The position numbers and the translations under genes are program-made. A stretch of 64,000 bases of DNA from contig JBBCBC010000002.1 in NCBI GenBank assembly GCA_037126765.1, positions 17,453,853 to 17,517,852 of the forward strand, read 5' to 3'. The notes below the pieces were generated by a model. It was given only the letters and a program-made list of their open reading frames with translations, searched no databases and was not told the DNA's origin. The DNA is from Stenogyne calaminthoides. Its lineage: Eukaryota; Streptophyta; Magnoliopsida; Lamiales; Lamiaceae. Shown here in pieces: positions 44,110-56,163 of this stretch (position 1 is its first letter; each line of letters starts with the position of its first letter).

Positions 44110-44720
44110 AAAGAAGATATTAACACATTTAAAAGTGATATAATAGAACACCTATCATAATAATTTGTATATTCTCACATTGATTTTTTGTGTGGTCTAT
44201 ACTTGTGTGAAGTTAGGGTAAATGGATTTTAACACACCGAAAAATGTTAAGATCGGTTAAATTTTAACACACCTGAAGATGTTATAATTGATTGAATATT
44301 GACACACTCAAAAGTGTTAAGATAGATTTGATATTTACAACTTAAAAGTGTTAAGATTGGTTGGATATAAACACATTAAAAAGTGTTAATATAGGTTGGA
44401 TATTAACACATTTTTAATGTTAAGATAGGTTGGATATTAATACACTTTTAGTGTTACAATAGATTGGATTTTAACACACTAAAAAGTCTTGAAATAAATT
44501 GGATATTAACACACCAAAAAATGTTAAGATAAGTTCAATATTTACACACTTTTTAGCATTAAGATAGTTTTAATATTAACACATTAAAAATTGTGTAGAA
44601 ATATTGGATATTAACACACTTAAAAGATATTAAGAAATGTTCTATATTAACACGCATGAAAATATCAATATAGATTGAATATAAACACACTTAATAATAT
44701 TAAGATATATTAATTTTAAT
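44110..44720. repeat. CACTA-1 left subterminal repeat array
   Basis: About 14 direct copies, roughly 35-45 bp apart, of a motif like attaacacacttaaaagtgttaagatagg. Some are degenerate. The array is inverted relative to 43380-43930 of CACTA-2. Confidence 0.85.
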
Positions 44721-45123
44721 TACCATTTTCTGTATGCTTAAAATAATTTTTGAATCAATTTAATAAAATTAATATTAATTTTTCTTGAACATAAATGACT
44801 TTAAATATGAAAATAAACTAACAAACTTAAATAATAAAAAACATGGAAATTTTTACATGTAGAAACCAGGTACATACTCATGAACATTAAAAATCCAATG
44901 TCAATAAAGCAACAAATACAATAAATAAATTTAAAATGTGGCTAAAATTGCTAAAGAAGTACAAGAGTATCTCAAGAAGCTCTTTAAATCATAAGCTAAT
45001 AACTTTTATTCAAGCTCTAGACTTTTGAATGTGATTCAGCAGGTGTCACATGTAAATAAAAAGTATATATAAGAATATAATTACGAAAAGCACTTAGAGA
45101 AAAAAAAAAGTATTGACACGCAC

Positions 45124-48100
45124 CAAAGAGCATGGCCAAGCAACCATTCCCCCATACACATCTTCGAGTGTTCTAAAAAAATCATAAGGCCGAATCAGTT
45201 GTTCTTCAGGTTGATGTACTACTTTGACATGTACTTGACACCAATTCTCTCCTAAAGCTTGTCCTCCCACTTGTGCATTTGGATCAGTGCTATGAAGACA
45301 ACCTCTTGCCACTATTTTAGTTGGATCAAGTACACTTTTCAAATTAACAGAACCTCCAACCTGTAAACAATAGTTCAAAAATTTACATCGTCAAATAAGT
45401 TCCACAAAAGAAGTTCCACAAAACATGTCACATTATTAGCACATATACGAGATACACGACAGTGTATTTCTCATTTAGTAAACATAGCTTCTTAATTTCC
45501 AATTTCCAAACAAAGAAAAAATTCATATGCAAACTACATACTTTGTGGAATATTTCTTTCTTTACAGTAACCTGTGTTTATCTGTACTATTTTGTTCGTA
45601 TGTTTCCAATTTTCGAATTTCCCTTTTTTTGTCACCATTTCATGGCTGAAGAGAACTACTGAACTCGGGAAACAGGAACAAAGCTTTGTCTCCGAGCAAA
45701 GTGCCTACCAAGATCTAAATTTTACAATCATATTCATGAATAAATTAAATAGCCCTGTCACTTTTCACATTAATTGAGAACCTAGATAGTCATCGCTTAA
45801 TCAAATCAGAACCAACAATTATTTCACCCACAATGACACTAAAGATATTTCCAGATTGTTGCACTACTGAAACCTTATTCGTTTTCAGGTGTAGGGTAGA
45901 TTTTGTTTACAGTTAGAGTATAATATTAAAATAAAAGTTCAAGGAAAAAGTAAATTATACCCGAAAAGTTTGCTTCTTTAAAACTAGTCCAGGAAGACTC
46001 TCAGGCGATATTGAACCTTGAGGCTGCTGTGAAATAAATCTTTGTTGTTGTGACTTTAGCTCAGCCATTTGAATTTTCAATTCAGAAATTTCTGATTGTT
46101 GCTCCAGCACTTTACGTTTGTACGAGTTGCGGCCAGGAACCTCCCCCCACACATCTGATGCAGGAACACCGCCAAACATACGAATATAGACTGGTTTGTC
46201 TAAGCCAGTTACTTGAGCAAATATATCTTTCGGGCCAACAAAATCATTAGAGCCTTCAGGGAGTTGATTCGTCAGTTCTTTCATCGATTCCTATAAAGTG
46301 TCAAATAGTACGATCTTTTAGAGTATTTTCACAAGATAGTGTAGGATAAATACCTAATATAAATAGATATAAATATGTGGAGAATTAACATATATAAAAT
46401 ATTTTGATCTAAACTTACCAAATACTTGGCAACTTCAATGGAGGGAGATTCATTAGCAGGAGTATAACACTCTTCAAACATTTCAGAACGAAATGGGGCA
46501 CGACCTTTTTTCTTTCTCTGAGAATAAATTTCTTTGTTGTAAATTATGTAGGACAAAAATTATTTATAACTAGAAAAAAATTCTTCGAAAAACAATTAAA
46601 TAGCAAACAAAGCCAATTTTCTTGATGAGCAAAAAATGTCTTTTCTACTTAATTAGAGATATACTGAATTACCTGTGAACATGAAATTAGGAATTGAACA
46701 AAAACTCTGAACTGTATAATCTGGTTACCAATAATTAATCAAGGAAGAGTGAATAATTACTAACATACATAAGACTATGAAAATATAAGGTGCACTATGA
46801 TACCATAATAGTCACAACAGTAGCACCTAAACCACTGTTCAGCAATTAATGAATGACCACTTGAACGGTGAACGGATAGACTAATCATTTCATCTCAATG
46901 CAAATGATCATAAACCAAAAAAGTGCATCTGACTACTAATTAGAAAGAAACTTAATTTTTTTTACAATAACTATGTAAATGCATGATATATATGTAAACA
47001 CATGATATATATAATTCTTGTGTAGATGCTTTATAAAAATATTGGAGTTAGCAACCCTCTATCATTCTGGCCAAGAAGCAATACTTTATGCATTGGACTA
47101 ACGAGTGATTCAAGCAGCTCGTGATAGCAACATAGTATCAGGAATCAGGATAAATAAAACTAATCCATATTCGGGAAAACAAAATATATAACAACACTGC
47201 AGTTCATTGAAGTACACAACCAATTATACATTATAAAGAAAAAAGTAAAATTTTAATCTTGAAGATAGTATATAACTAAAAGTGAATATCAAAGAATAGC
47301 TAAACTCACCAACTCTTCATGGATTTCTGCAAATGAATTCTTTCCAGTTCGCTGATCCAATTTCTTTTTTGATCTAGCATCTTTCTTTTGTTGACTTTGT
47401 GCCTAAATTGATGAAAATAATATTAGAAAGGTGAAAGGAAAATCAAATAAAGAAAAATATAAAGTACATTAATAATAAATATATTGCATGGAATACTTCT
47501 ACATCCTTTCTATTCCAGTAATTGACTAGATTGACCCACTGATCCTCCAACACGCTTCCCTCCTTTTCATCCATTAAAAGCTCCACAGTCATATTAGGTA
47601 TGAAACATCGTGCTTTCACAAAGGCCTTCCAACTTCTCCATTTGTCATTAATGGAATGAAGAATTCATTCTTCATCGCCATGAGTGATGTCAAATTTTTC
47701 CTGCATAGTTGCTTAGTTATACATAAAACTATTTCAGACGATATAAGTACGACACTAAACTTTATATATTACCTTGACTATCCTTGTCATGTCACTTTTG
47801 ACATCTTATGCCAATTTTCAATGTCAATCGGACAATACTTACCATTCCTTGCAATAGTTCCTAGGAATTCAGTAAATGTGCTTTTATTTGCTCCTATGGG
47901 TCTTCCATAACGATCGAAATCAACATAAATGAGGGGTAAACTAGATGGTCGGCCCCAAATCTTCAACATATATGTGGGACCTCTAACCTTTTGCTCTGCA
48001 TTTCATCATTTAACATTATATTTTGAAATATTTGAAACAAGCACTACAAGTTTGAATTGAGGAAAACTACAACCAAAAGAACGTTACCTATTATTTCTTC

Positions 48101-49384
48101 ATCACAGCTTTCCGCATTTTCTACCTCATTGCTTCCATTTGAAATTTCATGCGTTCTTTGTTGTCTTGGCTGTTCATGCTGTGAATTTGACCACCTACCT
48201 ATTTCGTCATTAAGCTCTAAGTCATTCACATGTTCTATCTGATCTGGTATTTGCTGATTATCCATAACTCCATGGGATACTTGTCTATCACATAACGTAT
48301 TTGATTTGGCTGTATGATATTCCAGACAAAAAATAAAAATTAAATATGAGAGCAGCATACTATATAAATGTATCGCCTTAATGTAAAGTCTTACTTGTAG
48401 GTTGTCAACTTGGCTCACTAGGTTTTCGACTTGGCTCACTCGAAAGGCTGAAATCCCTTTGTTCATAAATTGGAGTTTTATCAGCCATACCTGCAAAGAT
48501 GGTGTAACAAATTCAGTTGACACATCTACAAAATAAAAAAAAATGATAAGAATAATTAAATATGGACATAAGAAAACATATAATTTTACTTGGAGGCTGC
48601 TGAATTGGCTCATCCAAAAGGTGAAACTTGCTTTTCTTTGGCTTTCGAGATTTAGATGACATGCCTGAAAAAATAAAAAATACAAAATTTTAGGCATTGG
48701 GAACATAATGACCTTATAACTCAATCATAAAACCACAAAGCTTCATCAAACCATAACTTAAATCTTTATTTACAGTATACATTTTTTATTAACGTATAAT
48801 CTTACTTGGATGTTGTCGACTTGGCTCATTATTACTTTGGAATTTCCTTATGTTGTTGGTTTCATTTGTAATTCTAGTGTTATTTTGTTGAGCTAACTCA
48901 TCATGCTGTGAATTTGTGACTTGGTTTGGTACAACTTCACTGTATACTCGTCCACCCACTCGAGTTCCAATTAGGATGTCTACAAAATAATCAAAATAAG
49001 AATATTTAATTAACTATGAACATAAGATAATGTATAATGTGTAATCATACTTGGAGTTTGATGCATTGACTCATCTGAAAGGTGTAAGTCACTTTGGTTG
49101 TGCTTTAGAGCTTTAGAAGCCATGTCTGCAAGTTTGAGAATAAAAAAAAGAACACAAAACTGAGTATTATTGAGTTTATAATTATTGAAATCTGACTTTT
49201 CCTTTTCTGAATTTTACAAAAGAATTTTGTGAACTTATGAATGTAATTGAAGAACAATGGTAAAAGCACACAAGATTTCCAAAAGATAATTTATAATGTG
49301 TAATCATACTTGGAGTTTGCTGCATTGACGCATCTAAAAGGTGTAAGCAACTTTGCTTTCGCTTTAGAGCTTTAGAAGCCATGC
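45124..49384 (-). pseudogene. CACTA-1 En/Spm-type transposase-related gene (Transposase_24 and DUF8039 domains)
   Basis: A multi-exon gene on the minus strand. Small 5' exons at 49384-49310 and 49125-49051 (both exactly 75 bp) and near 48663-48590 and 48488-48400 are tandem duplicates coding for M(A/S)SKALK...H..D.S..QTPS. Then come a 48290-48092 linker and exons near 47998-47770 (GRPIGANKSTFTEFLGTIAR ... CPIDIENWHKM) and 47700-47505 (DKWRSWKAFVKARCF) that match the plant Transposase_24 family. Exons at about 47404-47290, 46518-46418 and 46287-45958 follow, the last with a coiled coil (LEQQSEISELKIQMAELKSQ). The DUF8039 exon is 45360-45124. A TGA at 47665-47667 lies inside the Transposase_24 region. 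The next acceptor is AT (45050-45051) where CACTA-2 has AG. Confidence 0.7.
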
Positions 49385-49903
49385 CTGCAAAGTTGAGAAC
49401 ATAAAAATAAAACACAAAATTAGAACATCTTGAAGATCACAAAAGGATATATTACTGAGTATTGTTGAGTTTATAATTATTTAAATCTGACTTTTCCTTT
49501 TCTGAATTTTACAAAAGAATTTGTGAACTCATGAATGTAATTGAAGAACAATTGTAAAAGCACACCAGATTCCCAAAAGAAAATCTTGTAAATTAGATTT
49601 ATCACATATTATGATCATATTTTGCTATTCTATGTGTGTGTAAGCAATAATATTAAAAAATGTTTCATTATATCTTGAAAAGTACCACACAGACATTTCA
49701 TCGAACACGTCACAAACATATAGACAAACACAATATATTTGGTTAGAACAGTAGTTTGTACATAATGAACAAAGAAATTAAATATCAATAATTCAAAATC
49801 ACCAATAGACATATGATCGATATAGAAAATATATGAAAGACAGAGTTCTAAATACAAGGAGAATAGCGACTAACATTTAGATCGATAATCTTGAATTAGG
49901 ATG
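49385..49903 (-). other. CACTA-1 5' region left of the chromovirus, with GGATG duplication
   Basis: AT-rich. 49440-49560 repeats in diverged form the intron sequence of 49140-49260 (ctgacttttccttttctgaa in both), so the exon duplication took its intron along. GGATG at 49899-49903 is the chromovirus target duplication. Confidence 0.7.
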
Positions 49904-50579
49904 TGTCGCATTTTCAAATAATCCGTCTTTTAGTTACCGTTAGTTCCTTGGGCTCAATAAATTTGCGGCCCACTTAGCTCTTCGGCCAGTTGCCCTCTTG
50001 CTGTCCTGCTAGCCCAACTTCCTTTGTTGCGACCCTTTTTCTTATTTTCCTCATAATGCTCGGATCGTCGTTCATCTACCATAACTAATCAACGGTCTCC
50101 ATGAAGGATTCGTACCTTCTGACACCAGTAGTGCTCCCTTCATCCGCAACGGTATAATTGGAATGGAGCAGTGACAGAAAACGTGTTGTTGTGTGAGGTA
50201 TTATCCTCAAGCTATTGCTCTTGAATTCGGTATCTTCTTCATGTTATGCTTATCGCCTGAATTTCGTTGCTTACAGAATTCTCAAGCGATCGTGAGTTGA
50301 TTGAGAGGGAATATTGGAGTGTTCATCAAATATGAGTGTTCATGTGAGTTTTTTTATCATTATTAGCACCACAGATTGAGTGAACCCTTCCTATTATGAA
50401 TCCTCTTACAGGTGATTAGCATCCATGGAGGTTGGGCGTGGTGGAGTATTGCTATTTTCCTTCTGTTTCTTAGACTCTGTTTTTCATTAAGCTTGTTCTT
50501 CATTTTGGCTGTTAAGAATTGGAGAGTAGTTTGCTGGTATTAGTTGCCTTCGACTTCAATTAATTGTTGGGACATCACA
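49904..50579 (+). repeat. Chromovirus 5' LTR (676 bp)
   Basis: TGTCGCATTTTC...GACATCACA. Followed by the primer binding site at 50582. Confidence 0.96.
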
Positions 50580-50581
50580 AG

Positions 50582-50594
50582 TGGTATCCAGAGC
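50582..50594 (+). other. Chromovirus primer binding site (initiator tRNA-Met)
   Basis: tggtatccagagc, two bases after the LTR. It equals the usual TGGTATCAGAGC with one extra C. Confidence 0.85.
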
Positions 50595-50619
50595 CTACCG
50601 CTCCCCACTCTGATCGATC

Positions 50620-53600
50620 ATGGCTGAAAACACGAGAATGAAGGATCTGTACGAAGCTTCACAAAAACATGAGAAGTTGATTTCAGAAAACGGTGCCAGT
50701 ATGGATGGATTTGAAAGAAAACTTAAAACAATTGAAGAACTAGTGACTGATGTAGGTCTGGGTATGAAGAATATCACTCAAAACATCGAGTACCTGATGA
50801 AAAAAACCATGGATCAAGAGTCTGGCCCTTCAGAAAACAACAGAGACAAAGGCCAAATGGATGAATCCGGATCAAGCGAAGGGAGAAGCAATGTGTATAC
50901 ACCTCCACATTTGAGAGCTCAATTCTACAATCAAAACACAACCCACAACCTGCAGAACAACAATCACACGGTGAGACTCAAAATTCCTGAGTTCAATGGA
51001 GAAGGCCCTCAAAACTGGATCCGTAAGGCAAACCGATTTTTTCAAATCATACCGATAGAAGAAAGAGCTAAAGTACACCACGCTGGTTATTATATGATAG
51101 ATGTAGCTGATACATGGTTTATGGAATATGTCGAAGGCAAGGACGGTATTGATTGGCAGGAATTCTGCAGGATGATTCTTCAGAGGTTCTTATGTCCGGG
51201 CAGTGAAGATGTGGTGATTGAATTCACTAAACTCACACAGTCACAAGATGTTAACTCGTATCAGGAACGGTTTGATGAACTCAAGTCATTGGTAAGGGTC
51301 AAGAACCTAAATCTGAGTGAGGAATTTCTCACTTCATGTTTCTTGAGAGGATTAAAAGAAGAACTTAGAGTTCCTGTGCAGTTATTCAAACCAACCGAAC
51401 TCACTCAGGCCATCAACACTGCAAAAATGTTGGAGTCCACTCTTGACATTTGGAGCAAAAAGAACAAGATCAACTCCAAACCATGTTATTTGAGCTACAA
51501 CAAGTATACTGGAAATAGCAACCAACAGAAGAAAGCTACTGAAAATAACCAGCAGCACAAGGAACCAAAAGAGGAGGTAACTAATTCTAACCTTCCACTC
51601 AAAAGAATTAGTGACTCACAATATCAAAAGAGAAGAGAATTAGGGTTATGTTTTCATTGTGATGAGAAATATTCCTATGGGCATGTGTGTAAGAAGAAAC
51701 AATTCAATCTAATTCTAGTTGAAGAGGAAGATGAGTTGAATGAAGGGAATGGTGAGATTGATGAAGAACTGGAGGAAAATCATGGTGAGATCTCTGTCAA
51801 TGCACTGCTTGGCAACAAATCTAAGAGTACTCTAAAGGTCATTGGCAATGTTGGCAAGAGGAAGCTCAATATCTTAATTGACAGTGGAAGCACCAATAGT
51901 TTTCTTGACTTAACTACTGTCAATGAGCTTAACTATATGGTGGAAGAAACCACACCATGGATCATTACTGTAGCTGATGGTGGAAAAACCACAAGTAAAT
52001 TCAAGTGCACCAATTTCAAATGGCAAATGCAAGGGGTTCCATTTGAGACTGATTTGAGGGTGATCAAGTTAGGGGGTTGTGATATGATTCTTGGTGCTGA
52101 CTGGATGTGGGAGCACAGTCCAATCACTTTTGATCTCAAGAAGGACAGTATCACAGTTATCAAGGGAAGGAAAATAGTGGTACTGAAGGGGAGTCAGTGT
52201 GAACAGGAGTTAAAGATGATAAATGCTAAGGTCATAAAGAGATTCTTTAGTAAAGCCACACATGGAATCCTAGCTCAATTGTTTGCTATCAATGCTGATG
52301 TTCAACAAGAGGAAATCAGTGAAACCATCCAACAAATACTGAAGCAATTTGAAGAAGTCTTTGAGGAACCAAAAGGGCTACCCCCAAAAAGAAGAGTGGA
52401 GCATGAAATCCATTTAAAGCCTAACACTCAGCCCATATATCAGAGGGCCTACAGATACTCTCACTCTCTTAAGAATGAGATTGAGAAGATGGTGAGTGAA
52501 ATGTTAGAACAAGATCAAGTCCAAGTGAGCTCAAGTCCATTTGCAAGCCCATCACTGCTTGTCAAAAAGAAGGACAACACTTGGAGATTCTGCGTAGACT
52601 ACAGGAAGCTCAATGATCAAACTATCAAAAATAAATACCCTATGCCTGTCATTGAGGATCTACTAACTGAGCTACATGGTGCACAAATATTCTCAAAGAT
52701 TGACCTTAGGCAAGGTTATTTTCAGATTCTGTTGAAAGAAGAAGATAGATATAAATCTGCATTTATCACACATCATGGCTTGTTTGAGTTCAAAGTGATG
52801 CCATTTGGACTGACAAATGCACCAGCCACCTTCCAAAATATGATGAATGAGGTATTCTCACACTATATAAGGAAGTTTGTTTTAGTCTTTTTTGATGATA
52901 TACTGATATACAGTCCCTGTATTGAGAGTCATGTGCAACATTTGACTGAGGTGCTAAGTGTTCTTAAGATGCATAAGTTGTATGCAAAAAGAAGCAAGTG
53001 TGCTTTTGGAGTCAGGCAGGTGGAATACTTGGGGCACATCATTTCAGGGGAGGGGGTGAAAACTGACCCTGAGAAAATTAAGAGCATGGTAGAGTGGCCA
53101 ACCCCTAGAAACCTTAAGGCCTTGAGGGGATTCTTGGGTTTAACAGGGTATTACAGAAGATTCATAAGAAGTTATGGAGTTATTACCAAACCTCTAACTC
53201 AACTGCTCAAGAAGGATAACTTCCATTGGAACACAGAAGCAGAAGAAGCATTTGAAAAGCTTAAGAAATTGATGGTGGAAGCCCCTGTATTAGCACTACC
53301 AGATTTTACTCAACCCTTAATATTGGAAACTGATGCTTGTGGGACTGGAATTGGGGCAGTTTTGATGCAAAAAGGGCAACCCATTGCTTTTTTCAGCCAG
53401 AGTTTATGCCCCAGAAATCAGGCATTATCAACTTATGAGAAGGAGCTCCTAGCCTTGATGACAGCAGTAACCAAATGGAATCATTATCTTAATGGTAGCA
53501 AATTCATCATTAAGACAGATCATGCTAGTTTGAAGCACTTAAAGGAGCAGAGGTTGAGCAACATTCTTCAACAGAAATGGCTCATCAAATTGATGGGACA

Positions 53601-55152
53601 TGACTATGCTATTGAGTATAAGAAGGGAAAGGAAAATAAAGCTGCTGATGCTCTCTCAAGACAATTTGAGACTACTTCACAGGAAGAATCAAGTCTAAAT
53701 GCTGTAAGTACTCATATCAAGTCATCTTGGGTAGAAGAAGTAATATCCAGCTATGAAGGGGATTCTAACACTCAACAGCTACTATCTCAAACTATCTTAT
53801 TGCCTGATATTGATGCTGTTTTCTCTGTGAAAGATGGAATGTTGAGATATCAGGGAAGAATTTGGGTAGGCAGGAATGGTAACATCAAGACTAGAATTCT
53901 GGAAGCAATACACAACACATCTATTGGTGGCCATTCTGGAATACAGGCTAGTTACAAAAAAGCAAAAACTCTATTTTATTGGCCAGGGATGAGACAAGAC
54001 TTCCAAGACTTCATCAATGCTTGTGAAGTATGTAGGAAGTGCAAGACAGAGAGTGTGCCTTATCCTGGCTTACTACAACCATTAGGGGTACCTGACAAAC
54101 CATGGAGTCAAGTTACTATGGACTTCTTTGAAGCATTACCTAACTCGGGTGGGAGAAGTGTCATTTGGGTCATTGTGGATAGAATGACTAAATACAGTCA
54201 TTTTATTGCTCTCAAGCACCCCTACAATGCTGAAGGATTGGCTGAAATCTACTTAAACCACATTCACAAGTTACATGGATTTCCTGAGATAATTATAAGT
54301 GATAGAGATGTAGTGTTCCAAAGTGCATTTTGGAAGTCACTATTTAAATTAGCAGGGGTGGAGTTGCACATGAGTACTGCTCATCACCCGCAGACTAATG
54401 GTCAAAGTGAAAGAGTCAATAGGTGTCTTGAGACATATCTAAGGTGTATGACTCATCTCAAACCAAGCAAATGGACAGATTGGCTACCTCTTGCTGAATG
54501 GTGGTACAACACTAGTTATCACCAATCTATCCAAATGACACCATTTGAAGCTCTATATGGTTACAAACCAGCACAACTTGGTTTAGGGCCTTATTTACAA
54601 GGGAGTTCAGATGCAGCTGGGGAAGTTCTCATTGAAAAGCAAAGAATGGTACAAGTTTTAAAGGAGAACTTACAATCTGCTATTGACAGAATGAAGAGTT
54701 ATGTTGATCTCCACAGATCAGAGAGGCAATTTGAAATTGGGGATTGGGTATACTTAAGGATGCAGCCATTCAGAAACGCCCCCAATCAACTAAGAAGACA
54801 AACTAAACTCTCAGTGAAGTACTTTGGACCCTACCAAATCATTGAGAAAATAGGGGCAGTGGCGTACAAGCTCAAACTTCCAGAAGGAAGCCGTCTACAC
54901 CCGGTGTTTCATGTCTCTCAACTCAAGAAAAAAATTAAGAACAAATACTCTCCGCAGGATAAGCTACCAGATATCAATGATGAAGGTGAAGCAATGGTCA
55001 TACCTGTAGCAATCTTAGCTCGACGAACCATCAAGAAGAGAAACCGCTCCGTGAATCAATTGCTAATCCATTGGAGTAATGCTACTGCTGAAACAGCCAC
55101 CTGGGAAGATGCAGAGGTGATTAAGGTGAGATTTCCTTCGATTACAACTTGA
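50620..55152 (+). CDS. Chromovirus gag-pol polyprotein, 1510 residues, intact
   Basis: One open frame from ATG 50620 to TGA. Domains in order: coiled-coil N-terminus; gag capsid about 120-270 (FNGEGPQNWIRKANRFFQII); zinc knuckle CFHCDEKYSYGHVC near 345; protease ILIDSGSTNSFLDL near 420; reverse transcriptase about 600-780 with KIDLRQGYFQI, MPFGLTNAPATFQNMM and FFDDILIYS; RNase H LETDACGTGIGAVLM near 905. Integrase follows with zinc-binding H-H-C-C (GGHSG ... CEVCRKC) and D-D-E in VTMDFFEALPNS, IISDRDVVFQ and NGQSERVNR. Last, a chromodomain near 1440-1505 (LIHWSNATAETATWEDAEVI). All catalytic residues I can check are present. It makes every protein needed for retrotransposition; the chromodomain is thought to direct integration to chromatin marks. 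Confidence 0.97.
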   Translation: MAENTRMKDLYEASQKHEKLISENGASMDGFERKLKTIEELVTDVGLGMKNITQNIEYLMKKTMDQESGPSENNRDKGQMDESGSSEGRSNVYTPPHLRAQFYNQNTTHNLQNNNHTVRLKIPEFNGEGPQNWIRKANRFFQIIPIEERAKVHHAGYYMIDVADTWFMEYVEGKDGIDWQEFCRMILQRFLCPGSEDVVIEFTKLTQSQDVNSYQERFDELKSLVRVKNLNLSEEFLTSCFLRGLKEELRVPVQLFKPTELTQAINTAKMLESTLDIWSKKNKINSKPCYLSYNKYTGNSNQQKKATENNQQHKEPKEEVTNSNLPLKRISDSQYQKRRELGLCFHCDEKYSYGHVCKKKQFNLILVEEEDELNEGNGEIDEELEENHGEISVNALLGNKSKSTLKVIGNVGKRKLNILIDSGSTNSFLDLTTVNELNYMVEETTPWIITVADGGKTTSKFKCTNFKWQMQGVPFETDLRVIKLGGCDMILGADWMWEHSPITFDLKKDSITVIKGRKIVVLKGSQCEQELKMINAKVIKRFFSKATHGILAQLFAINADVQQEEISETIQQILKQFEEVFEEPKGLPPKRRVEHEIHLKPNTQPIYQRAYRYSHSLKNEIEKMVSEMLEQDQVQVSSSPFASPSLLVKKKDNTWRFCVDYRKLNDQTIKNKYPMPVIEDLLTELHGAQIFSKIDLRQGYFQILLKEEDRYKSAFITHHGLFEFKVMPFGLTNAPATFQNMMNEVFSHYIRKFVLVFFDDILIYSPCIESHVQHLTEVLSVLKMHKLYAKRSKCAFGVRQVEYLGHIISGEGVKTDPEKIKSMVEWPTPRNLKALRGFLGLTGYYRRFIRSYGVITKPLTQLLKKDNFHWNTEAEEAFEKLKKLMVEAPVLALPDFTQPLILETDACGTGIGAVLMQKGQPIAFFSQSLCPRNQALSTYEKELLALMTAVTKWNHYLNGSKFIIKTDHASLKHLKEQRLSNILQQKWLIKLMGHDYAIEYKKGKENKAADALSRQFETTSQEESSLNAVSTHIKSSWVEEVISSYEGDSNTQQLLSQTILLPDIDAVFSVKDGMLRYQGRIWVGRNGNIKTRILEAIHNTSIGGHSGIQASYKKAKTLFYWPGMRQDFQDFINACEVCRKCKTESVPYPGLLQPLGVPDKPWSQVTMDFFEALPNSGGRSVIWVIVDRMTKYSHFIALKHPYNAEGLAEIYLNHIHKLHGFPEIIISDRDVVFQSAFWKSLFKLAGVELHMSTAHHPQTNGQSERVNRCLETYLRCMTHLKPSKWTDWLPLAEWWYNTSYHQSIQMTPFEALYGYKPAQLGLGPYLQGSSDAAGEVLIEKQRMVQVLKENLQSAIDRMKSYVDLHRSERQFEIGDWVYLRMQPFRNAPNQLRRQTKLSVKYFGPYQIIEKIGAVAYKLKLPEGSRLHPVFHVSQLKKKIKNKYSPQDKLPDINDEGEAMVIPVAILARRTIKKRNRSVNQLLIHWSNATAETATWEDAEVIKVRFPSITT

Positions 55153-55166
55153 GGACAAGTTGTGTC

Positions 55167-55180
55167 TGAGAAGGGGGTAT
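55167..55180 (+). other. Chromovirus polypurine tract
   Basis: tgagaagggggtat directly before the 3' LTR start TGTCGC. Confidence 0.85.
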
Positions 55181-55856
55181 TGTCGCATTTTCAAATAATC
55201 CGTCTTTTAGTTACCGTTAGTTCCTTGGGCTCAATAAATTCGCGGCCCACTTAGCTCTTCGGCCCGTTGCCCTCTTGCTGTCCTGCTGGCCCAACTTCCT
55301 TTGTTGCGGCCCTTTTTCTTATTTTCCTCATAATGCTCGGATCGCCGTTCATCTACCATAACTAATCAACGGTCTCCATGAAGGATTCGTACCTTCTGAC
55401 ACCAGTAGTGCTCCCTTCATCCGCAACGGTATAATTGGAATGGAGCAGTGACAGAAAACGTGTTGTTGTGTGAGGTATTATCCTCAAGCTATTGCTCTTG
55501 AATTTGGTATCTTCTTCATGTTATGCTTATCGCCTGAATTTCGTTGCTTACAGAATTCTCAGGCGATAGTGAGTTGATTGAGAGGGAATATTGGAGTGTT
55601 CATCAAATATGAGTGTTCATGTGAGTTTTTTTATCATTATTAGCACCACAGATTGAGTGAACCCTTCCTAATATGAATCCTCTTACAGGTGATTAGCATC
55701 CATGGAGGTTGGGCGTGGTGGAGTATTGCTATTTTCCTTCTGTTTCTTAGACTCTGTTTTTCATTAAGCTTGTTCTTCATTTTGGCTGTTAAGAATTGGA
55801 GAGTAGTTTGCTGGTATTAGTTGCCTTCGACTTTAATTAATTGTTGGGACATCACA
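55181..55856 (+). repeat. Chromovirus 3' LTR (676 bp)
   Basis: Same length as the 5' LTR with about 10 substitutions, for example aaatttgcgg/aaattcgcgg and gcgatcgtgag/gcgatagtgag. Followed by GGATG. Confidence 0.96.
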
Positions 55857-56163
55857 GGATGGTCTTTCGTTTGCCCATACAAGGAACTGCCACAGAGATG
55901 AGCAACATGAAGAAAGAGACTACCAAGATGAATTGTTTTCAAAATTAACTTACATAATTTCTAGGAGCATATATTGTCGTGAGAATGGCAACCTGAAAAT
56001 ATGGAAAGGAGTCTTCTCCCGCTTTCGCCCGCTGCCGACAACTTTGAAGCCCAATTGTTTATCTACTCACTCCAATTCCCTGAAGAAACTGAGTAATCAA
56101 CTAAGAATCAACTCCCTAGATGAATTGTTTTAGAATTAATTTACATATTTTTTAGGGGCACAT
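55857..56163. other. CACTA-1 segment between the two nested retrotransposons
   Basis: Begins with the chromovirus GGATG duplication (55857-55861) and ends with the CACAT duplication (56159-56163) of the small Copia. It carries a segment (gtcttctcccgctttcgccc...) whose diverged copy is at 61070-61150 on the far side of the Copia, so the CACTA has an old internal duplication here. No gene is seen. Confidence 0.7.

Larger units (their letters stand above)
49904..55856 (+). mobile_element. Intact chromovirus (Ty3/Gypsy) retrotransposon
   Basis: Two LTRs of exactly 676 bp (49904-50579 and 55181-55856), GGATG duplications at 49899-49903 and 55857-55861, a primer binding site, one uninterrupted gag-pol frame and a polypurine tract. 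By eye the LTRs differ at about 10 positions (near 1.5 percent), indicating a recent insertion. A C-terminal chromodomain places it among chromoviruses; the exact lineage is not assigned. It may still be autonomous. Confidence 0.96.

Noticed and set aside
43380..44720. CRISPR-like array
   Set aside because: Repeats are direct, degenerate, AT-rich and next to CACTA termini. They fit transposon subterminal repeats, and the DNA is from a plant.
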